This document shows, one piece after another, positions 23,022 through 31,676 of a stretch of 64,000 nt of DNA (position 1 is its first letter; each line of letters begins with the position of its first letter). The position numbers and the translations under genes were made by a program. The stretch comes from VGSG01 sp040756375 (lineage in GTDB: Bacteria; Desulfobacterota; Desulfomonilia; Desulfomonilales; Desulfomonilaceae), in contig JBFLZC010000022.1 in the NCBI GenBank assembly GCA_040756375.1, positions 29,251-93,250 on the forward strand, given 5' to 3'. The notes under the pieces were generated by a model. The model worked only from the letters and a program-made list of their open reading frames with translations, was not told the DNA's origin and did no database searches.

Positions 23022-24788
23022 CTAGTTCGGCTTGGGCGCCCTCGGAACCCGCTGTCGTGGAGGCGCGGCCCCGCGGTCTGGTCCTCCGGGACCTATGCGT
23101 ATTCCGATTCCGGTTCCCCCCGGAAACGGAGTGATTACAGTCGGTTCCTCTGACGGCTCTTGTATGAGAGGCTCGGAAATCTCTTCGGGCGGCTCTTCAC
23201 GGGGTGGGGGCCGCTTCACGCATTTGCCGCCGCGACAAATCTGTCCTTTGGGGCAGTCGCGGTTGCTTTGACATCCTTCGGGCTCCCCGGTGGGTACCGT
23301 GGTCAGTGTTGTGATGCCGTTGGTGGGTAGAGGTTCGCATTGGCAGGTGGCCAAATTAAGCCGCTGTCGTTCAGGGCAGATTATCTGGCTTTGACAAACG
23401 CCGATCACACATCTCTGGCACGAAGGGCACTGGGTGTCAGCCTCGCACGGCCTAGAAATAAAGTTTGTAGCCGGACGGCATTCGCAGCTTTGCCGGTCAA
23501 GGTATTGGCCGTCGGGGCATATTCGCGGGACACAGCTATTGTCACGGCATACCTCGCAAGGGCCGCACTGCTCGTTAGCCTGGCATGGTTGAATGGGTGG
23601 TAGTGGTACAGTGCTGTCCTGCCCCTGGCAAACCGGACACCGCTGTGGAGCAGCGCTGCTCACGTCGTAACTTGGAATATACCCGGATGGGCATGTCGGC
23701 ACGCACCCTTGCCCCGGCAACAGGAACTGTCCGGGCGGACAAGGGCATTCGCACTGGCATGTCTGCGGATTATACCTTGCTCCGTTCCGGCATGGTTCGC
23801 ACTGGCCGGTCCCTACGCTTGCCAAGGTCACCGGACGCCCACGGTCCTCGCATGGGCAACGGCATTCACCCGTCCGAGGATCGTATATCTGGCCGGGAGG
23901 ACAGCACTCTTTGTCTTTAGGTTCCCGAGGAGGTATCGGAACGACAGGGAACAACACCACTCCCGCAGGTGGCATGAAGACGTCCGTCACGTTGAGTATC
24001 AGCTCAGTCTTGAGCCTTTCACACGCGGGCACGTCCTCAGGTAGGGTCTTGGGAATGGTGGTTCTCTTGACCAATTTGGTCATGGTGTCGGTGGAAACCC
24101 ATCTGATCTCGCTCGGTTCCTTATCCCTCTCCACATCCACTTCCTGGCAAGACGTTAAGATCCGGAATTCCTTGGTTTCAGGCGAGACGTTTCGCACGCG
24201 GACCTTTCCCCATAGCACGGTCACGGTCGTGAGTGCTTCATTCATCGACTGGACGATGAAATCCGCGGCGCGATCCGATGGCAGCACTTCAATCCATGCG
24301 GTGTGCGTGCCGATGATGAACGACGATGGAGGGTCTGTTTTGGGAAGGGACTTGATGAAGCGCACCGACCCTTTCATAACATAGCCCACGAAGCGATAGG
24401 ACGCGCCGGCGCGTTCAAATTGCTTGAACCCGAAAACCGAGTCCGCGCCCAACGAGCCGTGGGTCACTTCCGGCGCGGGTTGCCAACCTCCTGACGGACT
24501 GTACGCGTTGAAAGCCCCTTTCCACCATATCTTGCTGTTCTTGCCGGTGGCCAAGAAATCCATAACGTACAGAGGTGATTTGACAGCTATTTTCTTAAAC
24601 TTCGCTTCTCCCGCACGTTGAACTTGGGCATCTCCCTGGACCGCCCCGACTGTGGCCAAGACTTCCCGTTGGTACGCAGCGGGCGCCGCGGTAGGAGCCT
24701 GGCCCGCAGCCCACTCGGATGACAATTGCCAGACCAGCATTGCGGCTGAAGCAAGAAGTACTCCCCGACCGATACCAATTCTGATCAT
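23022..24788 (-). CDS. Secreted Cys-rich protein with FecR-like domain
   Basis: A 588-residue exported protein. Residues 1-30 form a signal peptide (GRGVLLASAAMLVWQLSSEW AAGQA). Residues about 40-220 resemble a FecR-type domain: VGAVQGDAQVQRAG, then SKIWWKGAF, LGADSVFGFKQF, ASYRFVGYVMKGSVRFIK, TAWIEVLPSDRAADF. From about residue 300 it has many CPPGQ and CxxC-type repeats (CCPPGQIYDPRTGECRCPC, CPPGQFLLPGQGC, CQANEQCGPCEVC, CQSNRDCPKGQIC) resembling EGF or DB-type disulfide modules, then a Pro/Gly-rich tail. Probably a cell-surface or extracellular protein; function unknown. It is monocistronic. Confidence 0.8.
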   Translation of the reverse strand: MIRIGIGRGVLLASAAMLVWQLSSEWAAGQAPTAAPAAYQREVLATVGAVQGDAQVQRAGEAKFKKIAVKSPLYVMDFLATGKNSKIWWKGAFNAYSPSGGWQPAPEVTHGSLGADSVFGFKQFERAGASYRFVGYVMKGSVRFIKSLPKTDPPSSFIIGTHTAWIEVLPSDRAADFIVQSMNEALTTVTVLWGKVRVRNVSPETKEFRILTSCQEVDVERDKEPSEIRWVSTDTMTKLVKRTTIPKTLPEDVPACERLKTELILNVTDVFMPPAGVVLFPVVPIPPREPKDKECCPPGQIYDPRTGECRCPCEDRGRPVTLASVGTGQCEPCRNGARYNPQTCQCECPCPPGQFLLPGQGCVPTCPSGYIPSYDVSSAAPQRCPVCQGQDSTVPLPPIQPCQANEQCGPCEVCRDNSCVPRICPDGQYLDRQSCECRPATNFISRPCEADTQCPSCQRCVIGVCQSQIICPERQRLNLATCQCEPLPTNGITTLTTVPTGEPEGCQSNRDCPKGQICRGGKCVKRPPPREEPPEEISEPLIQEPSEEPTVITPFPGGTGIGIRIGPGGPDRGAAPPRQRVPRAPKPN

Positions 24789-25070
24789 TTCTCTTAAGCC
24801 CCCCTCTCTTCAATTAGGCGTGAATCGGTGGAATAATCGAAAAAGACTTACTAATTGACGCGCCGCCGTGAGGCATCTTGCCGTTATCGCACGCGGCAGT
24901 ACAAAGACGGACCATTAATCATTGTAGTGTCATTTCAACAGAAATGGTTCCCCTTCAGCACTCGCAATGACGCAAGAATGCAGACTCGCCGCCAACTGGA
25001 GACTCATACCAATGCGCGGTTAAAGAAGTAACATCGGCCAACGCAGTCACCGGTGGAAGGATCAAACGAT

Positions 25071-25170
25071 GGCCGGCAGGGACGCCGGCCACTACCGGAC
25101 CGTTCGTGGCCCGACGTTTACTCGTGAGTTACATCCTATTTTGGTAGGCGCCGGCGTTCCTGCCGGCCCG
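25071..25170. repeat. Dispersed GCCGGC repeat, copy 2 (inverted order)
   Basis: GGCCGGCAGGGACGCCGGCC..CTACC on the left and GGTAGGCGCCGGCG..CCTGCCGGCCC on the right are the two arms seen at 9171-9251, here further apart. It lies in the 685-base gap 24789-25473, where I see no gene; a GGGGGAG-type GC hairpin follows near 25300. Confidence 0.7.
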
Positions 25171-25473
25171 AGAACGATGGGCAACCCCATGCCTCGCGGA
25201 ACTGTCCCACCAAGAATGCGATATTACTTGTTTGAAAGCGAACCGGTATCACTCACCTCTCATCTCCCCCATTTACTTCCGGCGGGTGGGCTGGTATGAG
25301 GGTAGGGGCCCGCGTTCCACGCGGGTGCTCTGGCGCTGTAGGAGGCCAGAGGACTTCCGCCTGCGCATGAAAATGAATATGATGATTTAAGAACTCCGGG
25401 TCAACAATCCAAGACGTGAGTCCTGGAGCGGACCGTGGTATAGTTACCCTGGAGGAGTTGTCGGTAGACGGCC

Positions 25474-27291
25474 ATGAATATAATTGGAATTTCGGCATTT
25501 TATCATGACAGTGCAGCGGTTCTGGTGAAGGACGGCAAAATAGTGGCTGCCGCGCAGCAGGAACGCTTTTCGCGGGTAAAGCACGACCATCGCTTTCCCC
25601 ACGAAGCTTTGGCCTACTGCCTGAAGGAAGGCAAAGTCACGGCCAAGGACATCGACTTCGTGGTCTTCTACGACAAACCATTCATCAAGTTCGAGCGGCT
25701 CCTCGAAACCTACCTTTCTTTTGCCCCGCGGGGCTTGGCTTCGTTCATCATTGCTATGCCCCTTTGGCTACGGCAGAAGCTCCACATGCCCAAGCTGATC
25801 GGCCAAAGCATCGGATACGACGGTAAGATCGTTTTCCCCGAGCATCACGAATCTCACGCTGCCGCAGCCTTCTTCCCGTCGCCGTACCATCGTGCCGCGT
25901 TTCTGACAATGGACGGCGTGGGCGAATGGACCACAACGAGTTGGGGCGTGGGCGAGGGCAACAAGGTCCGCATCGAGTACGAGATCAAATTCCCCCATTC
26001 GCTCGGTTTGCTCTATTCCGCGTTTACCTATTTCACGGGATTCAAAGTGAATTCAGGTGAATACAAGCTCATGGGGCTGGCGCCGTACGGTGAGCCGAAA
26101 TACGTGGACGTAATCATGAAGGAGCTGATCGACATCAAGGAAGATGGTTCGTTCAAGCTCAACGTGGATAACTTCACGTACCCGTACGGCTTGACCATGA
26201 CAGGCAGGGCGTTTGAAAAGCTCTTCGGAGGGCCGCCACGCAGGCCGGAAGCCAAGCTTACCCAGCGTGAAATGGACCTGGCCCGGTCGATACAGGTGGT
26301 GACCGAAGAAGTCATGTTGCGAACCGCTCGGCATATTCACAAGATGACCGGCGAGAAATATCTCACTCTGGCTGGAGGTGTGGCGCTCAATTGCGTGGGC
26401 AACGGCCGAATCCTCAGAGAAGGGCCCTTCGAGGACATCTGGATCCAGCCTGCCGCGGGAGACGCTGGCGGAGCGCTGGGTGCGGCTTTGTTCCTCTGGC
26501 ATCAACTCCTTGGCAATGAACGCGTGACCGACGACGTGCACGATTCTCAGATGGGCTCCTATCTTGGGCCCGAATATTCCGAGCAGGAAATCAGAGAATT
26601 CCTGGAATCTCACGGGTATCCGTACGAATATCTTCAGGACGGGAACGTTCCAGCAAAGGTGGCTGACCTTATAGCTGAAGGAAAAGTGATCGGATGGTTC
26701 CAGGGTCGGATGGAATTCGGGCCGCGAGCGCTGGGGTCCCGCTCGATCATCGGAGATGCCCGGAACCCCAAGATGCAGTCTCAGATGAACCTGAAGATCA
26801 AGTATCGGGAGAGTTTCAGGCCGTTTGCACCGTCGGTCCTCATGGAAAACGTGAAGGATTACTTTGAGCTGGATCGACCGTCGCCGTACATGCTCCTCGT
26901 AGCGTACGTGGATGAAGACAGGCGCCGGCAAATGACCGAAGAAGAGCACCAGCTCTGGGGTATCGACAAGCTCAACGTGGCGCGATCCGAAATCCCGGCC
27001 ATTACCCACGTGGACTACTCTGCCCGGATCCAAACCGTGCACAAGGACACGAATCCGCTTTATCACCGGATGATCGAGGAATTTCGCAACAAGACCGGGT
27101 GCCCGGTTATCGTGAATACATCATTCAACGTGCGTGGAGAGCCCATAGTGAATAGCCCGGCTGACGCATACCTCTGCTTCATGCGTACGGAGATGGACTA
27201 CCTGGTGATGGGACCTTTTGTCCTGGACAAGAAGAACCAGCCGCCGCTGAAGGATGATGTCGACTGGAGGAAACAGTTCGTGCTCGATTGA
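25474..27291 (+). CDS. Carbamoyltransferase (NodU/CmcH/NovN family)
   Basis: A 605-residue O-carbamoyltransferase that would transfer carbamoyl from carbamoyl phosphate to a hydroxyl of a sugar, lipid or secondary metabolite. The N-terminal Kae1-like domain has GISAFYHDSAAVLVKDGKIV, AQQERFSRVKHD, EHHESHAAAAFF and YKLMGLAPYGEP, then LAGGVALNCVGNGRI and PAAGDAGGALGAAL. The C-terminal domain has GRMEFGPRALGSRSIIGDAR, YRESFRPFAPSVL and VNTSFNVRGEPIVNSPADA. All metal- and ATP-binding motifs seem present. It leads a cluster with an SxtJ-like protein, three small DUF5989-like proteins and an SGNH hydrolase, so its acceptor may be envelope-linked. Confidence 0.94.
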   Translation: MNIIGISAFYHDSAAVLVKDGKIVAAAQQERFSRVKHDHRFPHEALAYCLKEGKVTAKDIDFVVFYDKPFIKFERLLETYLSFAPRGLASFIIAMPLWLRQKLHMPKLIGQSIGYDGKIVFPEHHESHAAAAFFPSPYHRAAFLTMDGVGEWTTTSWGVGEGNKVRIEYEIKFPHSLGLLYSAFTYFTGFKVNSGEYKLMGLAPYGEPKYVDVIMKELIDIKEDGSFKLNVDNFTYPYGLTMTGRAFEKLFGGPPRRPEAKLTQREMDLARSIQVVTEEVMLRTARHIHKMTGEKYLTLAGGVALNCVGNGRILREGPFEDIWIQPAAGDAGGALGAALFLWHQLLGNERVTDDVHDSQMGSYLGPEYSEQEIREFLESHGYPYEYLQDGNVPAKVADLIAEGKVIGWFQGRMEFGPRALGSRSIIGDARNPKMQSQMNLKIKYRESFRPFAPSVLMENVKDYFELDRPSPYMLLVAYVDEDRRRQMTEEEHQLWGIDKLNVARSEIPAITHVDYSARIQTVHKDTNPLYHRMIEEFRNKTGCPVIVNTSFNVRGEPIVNSPADAYLCFMRTEMDYLVMGPFVLDKKNQPPLKDDVDWRKQFVLD

Positions 27292-27331
27292 CGCACGATG
27301 CGGAGCAGAATGCGGGAGCTTTTGGAAGACT

Positions 27332-27487
<156 letters not shown>

Positions 27488-27602
27488 TTTGCAAGCGCTT
27501 CCAGCGCTTGTAAGCACTTGCATGAAATGAGCACTGAGAGGTATGGTTCAGGCCGTGAGGTCAGCCCCAGAGCAGATACAGGGAGCACGCGAAACGTAAC
27601 AT

Positions 27603-28043
27603 ATGAGCATCATTGCCGAAATCAGAGATGAAATAAAGGCGGTCTATAAGGAGCCGAGCAGCCGCGACCTCACGTTGCTGGCGTTTCTCTTTCTTGGAGT
27701 GTGCACTTTGGTCGGGGCTTATCAACTCCTTTGGAAAGGATCCGGTTCCGGATACTATTGGATCGGAGCAGGGATCGCGCTGTGCCTTTCACGACTGATC
27801 CCGCCTTTCTTTCGGCGACTGTACAAGCTATGGGTGAGTTTCGCGGTTGTTCTGGGCTATTTTGTCTCGCGGGCCATTCTGCTCATCGTGTTCTATCTGG
27901 TGCTGGTTCCCACCGGGCTGATCATGCGAGCTGTGGGAAGAGATCCGATGGACCGCAAATGGGACCCGCAAGCGCCCTCATATTGGATCAAGAAGGAGCA
28001 GGAAGAAGACTCCAGTATTGAAAGATACCAAAAACAGTTCTAA
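27603..28043 (+). CDS. SxtJ-family membrane protein
   Basis: A 146-residue protein with three or four hydrophobic segments (LTLLAFLFLGVCTLVGAYQL, YYWIGAGIALCLSRLI, FAVVLGYFVSRAILLIVFYL, LVPTGLIMRAVG) and a conserved-looking ending RDPMDRKWDPQAPSYWIKKE. The R-D-P-x-x-R-x-x-(D/K)-P-x-(A/S)-x-(S/T)-Y-W ending is the hallmark of SxtJ-like proteins that accompany carbamoyltransferases. It presumably anchors or assists that enzyme at the membrane. Function in the family is unproven. Confidence 0.8.
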   Translation: MSIIAEIRDEIKAVYKEPSSRDLTLLAFLFLGVCTLVGAYQLLWKGSGSGYYWIGAGIALCLSRLIPPFFRRLYKLWVSFAVVLGYFVSRAILLIVFYLVLVPTGLIMRAVGRDPMDRKWDPQAPSYWIKKEQEEDSSIERYQKQF

Positions 28044-28088
28044 AAGAACCCTATGGAAGTTCTCGAGATGAAGTACTCTGGTCGGATC

Positions 28089-28210
28089 TACGTATGGGGA
28101 GGTTTGGAGGGGAGATGCATCTCCCCTCCAAATTATTGCGCAACGATGCGCTCTTCGTGCCCCTCTCCGAGGCGAAGCCACGGAGTGCATACCGAAGTCG
28201 AGGGCTTTCA
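28089..28210. repeat. 122-bp dispersed repeat, copy 1
   Basis: Starts TACGTATGGGGAGGTTTGG, holds a GGAGGGGAGATGCATCTCCCCTCC hairpin, then CAACGATGCGCTCTT, GAGGCGAAGCC and ends AGGGCTTTCA. A second full copy is at 53288-53409 and a truncated one at 63874-63894. Confidence 0.85.
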
Positions 28211-28274
28211 AGGTTCGTGGTGCCCGAATAGGGGCATATAAGTTGGTAAGGGTGACGAGTTAGGAGGCAACTTC

Positions 28275-28427
28275 ATGTCTCTGATTGGAGAATTTTGGGA
28301 TTTCATGAAAGTCCGAAAGAAATTCTGGCTGGCCCCGATCATCGTTGTGCTGGTCATTTTGTCGGCCTTTATCATTCTGGCAGCCAGTTCGCCCGTGGCA
28401 GCGCCGTTTATCTATACGCTCTTCTGA
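28275..28427 (+). CDS. DUF5989-like 50-residue membrane protein, paralog 1
   Basis: A 50-residue protein: MSLIGEFWDFMKVRKKFWLA, one transmembrane helix PIIVVLVILSAFIILAASSP, and the tail VAAPFIYTLF. The E-F/L-W-x-F-M-x-x-R-K-K-(F/Y)-W-L-x-P opening and the PF-I-Y-x-(L/I)-(F/V) ending are typical of the DUF5989 family that sits beside carbamoyltransferase and SxtJ genes. A GTTAGGAGGCAACTTC site precedes the ATG. It was too short for a simple ORF search. First of three tandem paralogs. Confidence 0.85.
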   Translation: MSLIGEFWDFMKVRKKFWLAPIIVVLVILSAFIILAASSPVAAPFIYTLF

Positions 28428-28444
28428 GCTAGGCGACCATCCGG

Positions 28445-28468
28445 CCTGGGGCTCCACGGAGCCCCAGG
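28445..28468. repeat. Hairpin between DUF5989-like paralogs 1 and 2
   Basis: CCTGGGGCTCC and GGAGCCCCAGG are perfect inverted repeats with two bases between. There is no T-run, so it may serve as an RNA stability element within the operon rather than a terminator. Confidence 0.55.
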
Positions 28469-28503
28469 CACAGGCCACACGAGGCTCGTCAGGAGGAGAT
28501 ACC

Positions 28504-28656
28504 ATGTCGCTGGTCAAGGAATTCTGGGATTTCATGAAAGTCCGGAAAAAGTTTTGGTTGGCCCCGATCATAATTGTCCTGGTAGTCATGTCGGGCCTTA
28601 TCGCAGTGACGATTACTTCGCCTACGTTCGCTCCGTTTATCTATACGCTTTTCTAG
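28504..28656 (+). CDS. DUF5989-like 50-residue membrane protein, paralog 2
   Basis: Fifty residues: MSLVKEFWDFMKVRKKFWLA, helix PIIIVLVVMSGLIAVTITSP, tail TFAPFIYTLF. It shares the first 20 residues with paralog 1 at all but two positions (I4 to V, G5 to K), while the helix has diverged (AVTITSP for ILAASSP). AGGAGGAGATACC precedes the ATG. Such amphipathic N-terminus plus single helix is typical of a small subunit of a membrane complex; the partner is most likely the SxtJ-like protein or the carbamoyltransferase. Confidence 0.85.
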   Translation: MSLVKEFWDFMKVRKKFWLAPIIIVLVVMSGLIAVTITSPTFAPFIYTLF

Positions 28657-28729
28657 CGAGGAAGCTGGGCAACGGGGAGTTACACAAGGCGGCTCATGCA
28701 ATTTCGGGGGCTAGCCAGGGGGATAGCGC

Positions 28730-28882
28730 ATGTCTCTGATCGCCGAATTGTGGGAGTTCATGAAAGTCCGCAAGAAGTACTGGCTGGCGCCGATAATCAT
28801 TGTGCTGCTGATCTTATCGGCATTTATCCTGCTGGCATCCAGTGCGCCGATCATGATGCCGTTCATCTACCCGATCGTGTAA
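28730..28882 (+). CDS. DUF5989-like 50-residue membrane protein, paralog 3
   Basis: Fifty residues: MSLIAELWEFMKVRKKYWLA, helix PIIIVLLILSAFILLASSAP, tail IMMPFIYPIV. Same length and layout as the two paralogs upstream, with changes of F to L and D to E in the opening and a different C-terminus (YPIV for YTLF). An AGGGGGATAGCGC sequence precedes the ATG. Three conserved copies in a row suggest selection for distinct subunits or dosage rather than decay. Confidence 0.85.
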   Translation: MSLIAELWEFMKVRKKYWLAPIIIVLLILSAFILLASSAPIMMPFIYPIV

Positions 28883-28923
28883 GGAGCGGCGGCAAGGCTC
28901 GTTTGGTTGATGTCTCAATCCGT

Positions 28924-28964
28924 GGAAACCCCTTCTTGCGCGAGGAGGGGTTTTCCGGTTTTTT
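28924..28964 (+). terminator. Intrinsic terminator after the DUF5989-like genes
   Basis: GGAAACCCC..GGGGTTTTCC form a stem with one bulge around a GC-rich loop, followed by GGTTTTTTG. It separates the small genes from the SGNH hydrolase gene, which must then have its own promoter or depend on readthrough. Confidence 0.65.
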
Positions 28965-29006
28965 GTCTGAAAGCGCGTGCCCATTGTGCAGGAGTCGATG
29001 GAGATT

Positions 29007-29163
29007 TGGTGCCACGGATGTGCCGAAGGCTCATCCGTGCGGGATTGGTCCGGTAGTACTTGCTTAGCATGAGAACCCATCGCTGGAGAGGTTCCCTCGG
29101 CCATCGCTTGATAACCGGCAAGCACGGATGAGTCCCGCGGTGCGGAACACATCCGTGGCACCA
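29007..29163. repeat. 157-bp structured repeat with 16-bp terminal inverted repeats, copy 2
   Basis: The ends are identical to the copy at 18335-18493 (TGGTGCCACGGATGTG and its complement). The internal arms TCATCCGTGC and GCACGGATGAGTCCCGC and the CGCTGGAGAGG core also match; the middle varies. Confidence 0.8.
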
Positions 29164-29241
29164 GAATCTCTGGCAACACTTTCATGCGTCGCCGAGACTT
29201 ACTAGTAAGAGCAATCCGCGTAAATATCCGAGGAGGAGTTG

Positions 29242-31059
29242 ATGGCCGAATCGAAGCAATCTCCCCCATCGATCGGTTCTTCGCCGACCGACGATGCGAC
29301 CGCAACGCCCGACGCGGGTGAAGGAGATCGAGTGCAGGCTCATCCCCGTAAGAGAAGCGTGTTCGCTCGGGTCATTCTGACCACAGTCTACGTGCTTTTT
29401 CTTCTCGGCACCGTGATCGCGCTCCTGGCCGGGGTGGAGTATTGGGCCTATCGACAGATAAAGGCCTCGCCGGTAGGCAAGGCGTACCAGGATCGCGACA
29501 TAGATATGGCGCGGCACAGTTCCCAAAAGGTCTCCCCGATCTTCGGGTACGAACCCACGCCTGGTTTCGCCTCGATTCGCAATACACGCCTGGGCAACGC
29601 GTACGAGTATATCAACGAACAGAGCTTCAAAGACTTTGAAGAAGTGCCTTTGGAAAAACCCTCGGACGAATACCGTGTTTTCGTGACGGGAGGTTCGGTG
29701 GTCTTCGGTCGAGGGCCGGTTCCTCCCACCGACGCGGTCGCGGACTTCTACGAAGTCACCTATCGCTGGACCATTCCGCACATCATCGAGCAACTGTTGA
29801 ATGCTGACCCACGAATCCGCGAAAAGATCGGCGGCAAGCATGTTCGGGTAATCAACGCGGGGATCGCCGGTCACGTGATCCATCACAACCTGCTGCGGTA
29901 TCTGGCCAAAATCCGTCTATACAAGCCCGATCTGATCATTTCATTGGACGGCGCCAACGAACTGCACACGGTCGCGCGACCGCTTCAGGACTGGAACTAT
30001 TTCACTGAAGGTCCTTACTACGCAGTTATATCGGACTTGCTGGATCTCAGCGGCAGCGGGCTCACCAACTACCTAGCGCTATGGCTGAAGAGGAATAGCT
30101 ACTTTTTCGCGTGGCTCGCGCTGCGCAAAGGGGAAGCCCCTGGAATACTTATTGAAAACGTGGGCTTTTCTGCGCATCCGCGAGACCCGACCCCGGACGA
30201 GATGGCCATCCTCGATAGGAATATCGACCAGGTCGCGGACGTTCTGGCCATTTATCATCGGGTCTTGGATACCGATCGCGTGCCTCATGTTCTTGCCCTG
30301 CAACCAATGTTCAGAAACTGCAAGAAGAAGCTCACTCCCATTGAGATGGAGATTGAGCGAGTCACCGGCATGCACAAGATCGGCTTCTATGACGCGCCGG
30401 ACACCTATAACCGGCTCGTAAAGCGAGCCAAAGAGCGAGGCCAAGACGCAGGACTGGACGTGGTTGACCTCACAACGATCTTCGACCCGGTGAACGAGTG
30501 GGTTTTCACCGACTGGTGTCACCTGACCAATGGCGCAAATTATATTTTGGCGAAAGAGCTTACGAATCAGATCAAGACTCGTGTGTTCGGGCTGTCCCTG
30601 TTGCCGGACGATCCTCTGAAACAACCCCTGGATTCCTATTTCAGGGATTACGCGAAGACCGCTAAAGTGCTGGTGAACGGGAAGATAGCAGATCGTGGTC
30701 TCCATGTTCTTAAGGGCTACCCAGGCGCGGAATCGCTTCAGGTCCCGCCGGGAACCGCAGAGAAGCCCACGCAGGTGGTGCTGGACCTGGGCGAAACGTT
30801 GCCAATCTCGCGGCTGAGGATAGTCTGGGGCGGTCCAAGCTCCACACCTAAGGCCTGGGCCGTGGAGGTTTCAACGGACGGTAAAAATTGGACCGACTGG
30901 CTGCGCGTGAATGAAACGAAGCCGGACTCGTTCGATCAATGGCCTGGATTTGAATACTATGCGCCAAAAGAAACCCCGGCCCGATACGTGCGGTACACGC
31001 CCCTTGGTGAATCGAGCGGCAAGGCCATAGAGCTGCGCCAGATTAGTTTGTTCCGGTGA
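29242..31059 (+). CDS. Membrane-anchored SGNH/GDSL hydrolase with C-terminal discoidin-like domain
   Basis: A 605-residue protein. Residues 1-38 are polar and cytoplasmic, 41-64 form one transmembrane helix, the rest is periplasmic. The SGNH hydrolase has the nucleophile region VFVTGGSVVFG with S152, NAGIAG (207-210), DGANELH with N239, and the catalytic pair D424-x-x-H427 in FTDWCHLTN. Residues about 470-605 look like an F5/8-type (discoidin) carbohydrate-binding fold (VVLDLGETLPISRLRIVW, WAVEVSTDGKNWTDWL, ARYVRYTPLGE). Such enzymes deacylate or acylate sugars. GAGGAGGAGTTG precedes ATG 29242. Position after the carbamoyltransferase cluster suggests a joint envelope-glycan or lipid modification. 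Confidence 0.82.
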   Translation: MAESKQSPPSIGSSPTDDATATPDAGEGDRVQAHPRKRSVFARVILTTVYVLFLLGTVIALLAGVEYWAYRQIKASPVGKAYQDRDIDMARHSSQKVSPIFGYEPTPGFASIRNTRLGNAYEYINEQSFKDFEEVPLEKPSDEYRVFVTGGSVVFGRGPVPPTDAVADFYEVTYRWTIPHIIEQLLNADPRIREKIGGKHVRVINAGIAGHVIHHNLLRYLAKIRLYKPDLIISLDGANELHTVARPLQDWNYFTEGPYYAVISDLLDLSGSGLTNYLALWLKRNSYFFAWLALRKGEAPGILIENVGFSAHPRDPTPDEMAILDRNIDQVADVLAIYHRVLDTDRVPHVLALQPMFRNCKKKLTPIEMEIERVTGMHKIGFYDAPDTYNRLVKRAKERGQDAGLDVVDLTTIFDPVNEWVFTDWCHLTNGANYILAKELTNQIKTRVFGLSLLPDDPLKQPLDSYFRDYAKTAKVLVNGKIADRGLHVLKGYPGAESLQVPPGTAEKPTQVVLDLGETLPISRLRIVWGGPSSTPKAWAVEVSTDGKNWTDWLRVNETKPDSFDQWPGFEYYAPKETPARYVRYTPLGESSGKAIELRQISLFR

Positions 31060-31150
31060 GGACGGTTGGTGCAGAAGGGTAAGCCTTCAGTCTCGCGATG
31101 AAAAAAGGCTGGCGAGGGTGGCTCAAAGGAAATCCCGCGGCCTAAGGTCG

Positions 31151-31219
31151 TCACCCGGGCGAAGGCCGGGGTCCAGGAAATATTGAAGAACCTGGATTCC
31201 TGCTTCCGCAGGAATGACG
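31151..31219. repeat. Dispersed CGTCA..CCAGG / CCTGGATTCCTG..GAATGACG repeat
   Basis: CGTCACCCGGGCGAAGGCCG and GGTCCAGG on the left are answered by CCTGGATTCCTGCTTCCGCA and GGAATGACG on the right, the widespread CGTCATTCCCGCGAAAGCGGGAATCCAGG family. It lies between the hydrolase and rpmI. Confidence 0.7.
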
Positions 31220-31299
31220 GGTTGCTGCCTTTCCCTTGTTGCCACCCAGCGTAATTGAATGGCTGTGCAAGGATGCAAAAAGATTTGTTTCTGGAAAAG

Positions 31300-31381
31300 A
31301 AATAGGTTATAAAAAAAAATTCAGTTTCGTTTTACCCCGACCGGGGTGCCCTTGGGCACGGGTTGGAGTGGAGAGATTCAC
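31300..31381 (+). promoter_or_regulatory. rpmI leader with two small hairpins
   Basis: A TTATAA-like box near 31308 in an A/T-rich stretch is followed by ACCCC-GACC-GGGGT and GTGCCC-TT-GGGCAC hairpins immediately before the rpmI ribosome-binding site. L20-type leaders often regulate rpmI-rplT, so these hairpins are candidates for such control. No known consensus was matched. Confidence 0.3.
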
Positions 31382-31585
31382 ATGGCGAACCAGAAGTTGA
31401 AAACGTGCAGAGGAGCCGCCAAGAGATTCACCGTCCTCAAGAGCGGCAAGATCAAGAGGAAGAAGGCTTACCACAGCCATATCCTGACCAGTAAGAGCAC
31501 CAAGCGCAAGAGGGGCTTGAGGAAAAATACATTCATCGATGCCAGGGACACCGCACAGATCCATCGCCTCTTGCCTTACGGTTAG
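31382..31585 (+). CDS. rpmI: 50S ribosomal protein L35
   Basis: A 67-residue, very basic L35: KLKTCRGAAKRFTVLKSGKI, KRKKAYHSHILTSKSTKRKR, GLRKNTFIDARD. The K-T-x-x-(A/G)-A-K-R-F opening and S-H-x-L-T-x-K-S-x-K-R-K-R-x-L-R are invariant features. ATG 31382 follows GGAGTGGAGAG. It heads an rpmI-rplT-pheS-pheT operon. infC and thrS, usually directly upstream, are absent; an SGNH hydrolase gene lies there instead. Confidence 0.96.
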   Translation: MANQKLKTCRGAAKRFTVLKSGKIKRKKAYHSHILTSKSTKRKRGLRKNTFIDARDTAQIHRLLPYG

Positions 31586-31676
31586 GTCTTTTGGAGGTAT
31601 CCGGACAGGAACCGTCCCCGTGGGGTTGCCTCAGCCTTGGAGCCGCTTTGTTGTGAGCTGATCGAAGGAGAGCATT

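Noticed and set aside
26053..27066. 337-residue antisense frame in the carbamoyltransferase gene
   Set aside because: Shadow of a well-recognised gene, no own ribosome-binding site.
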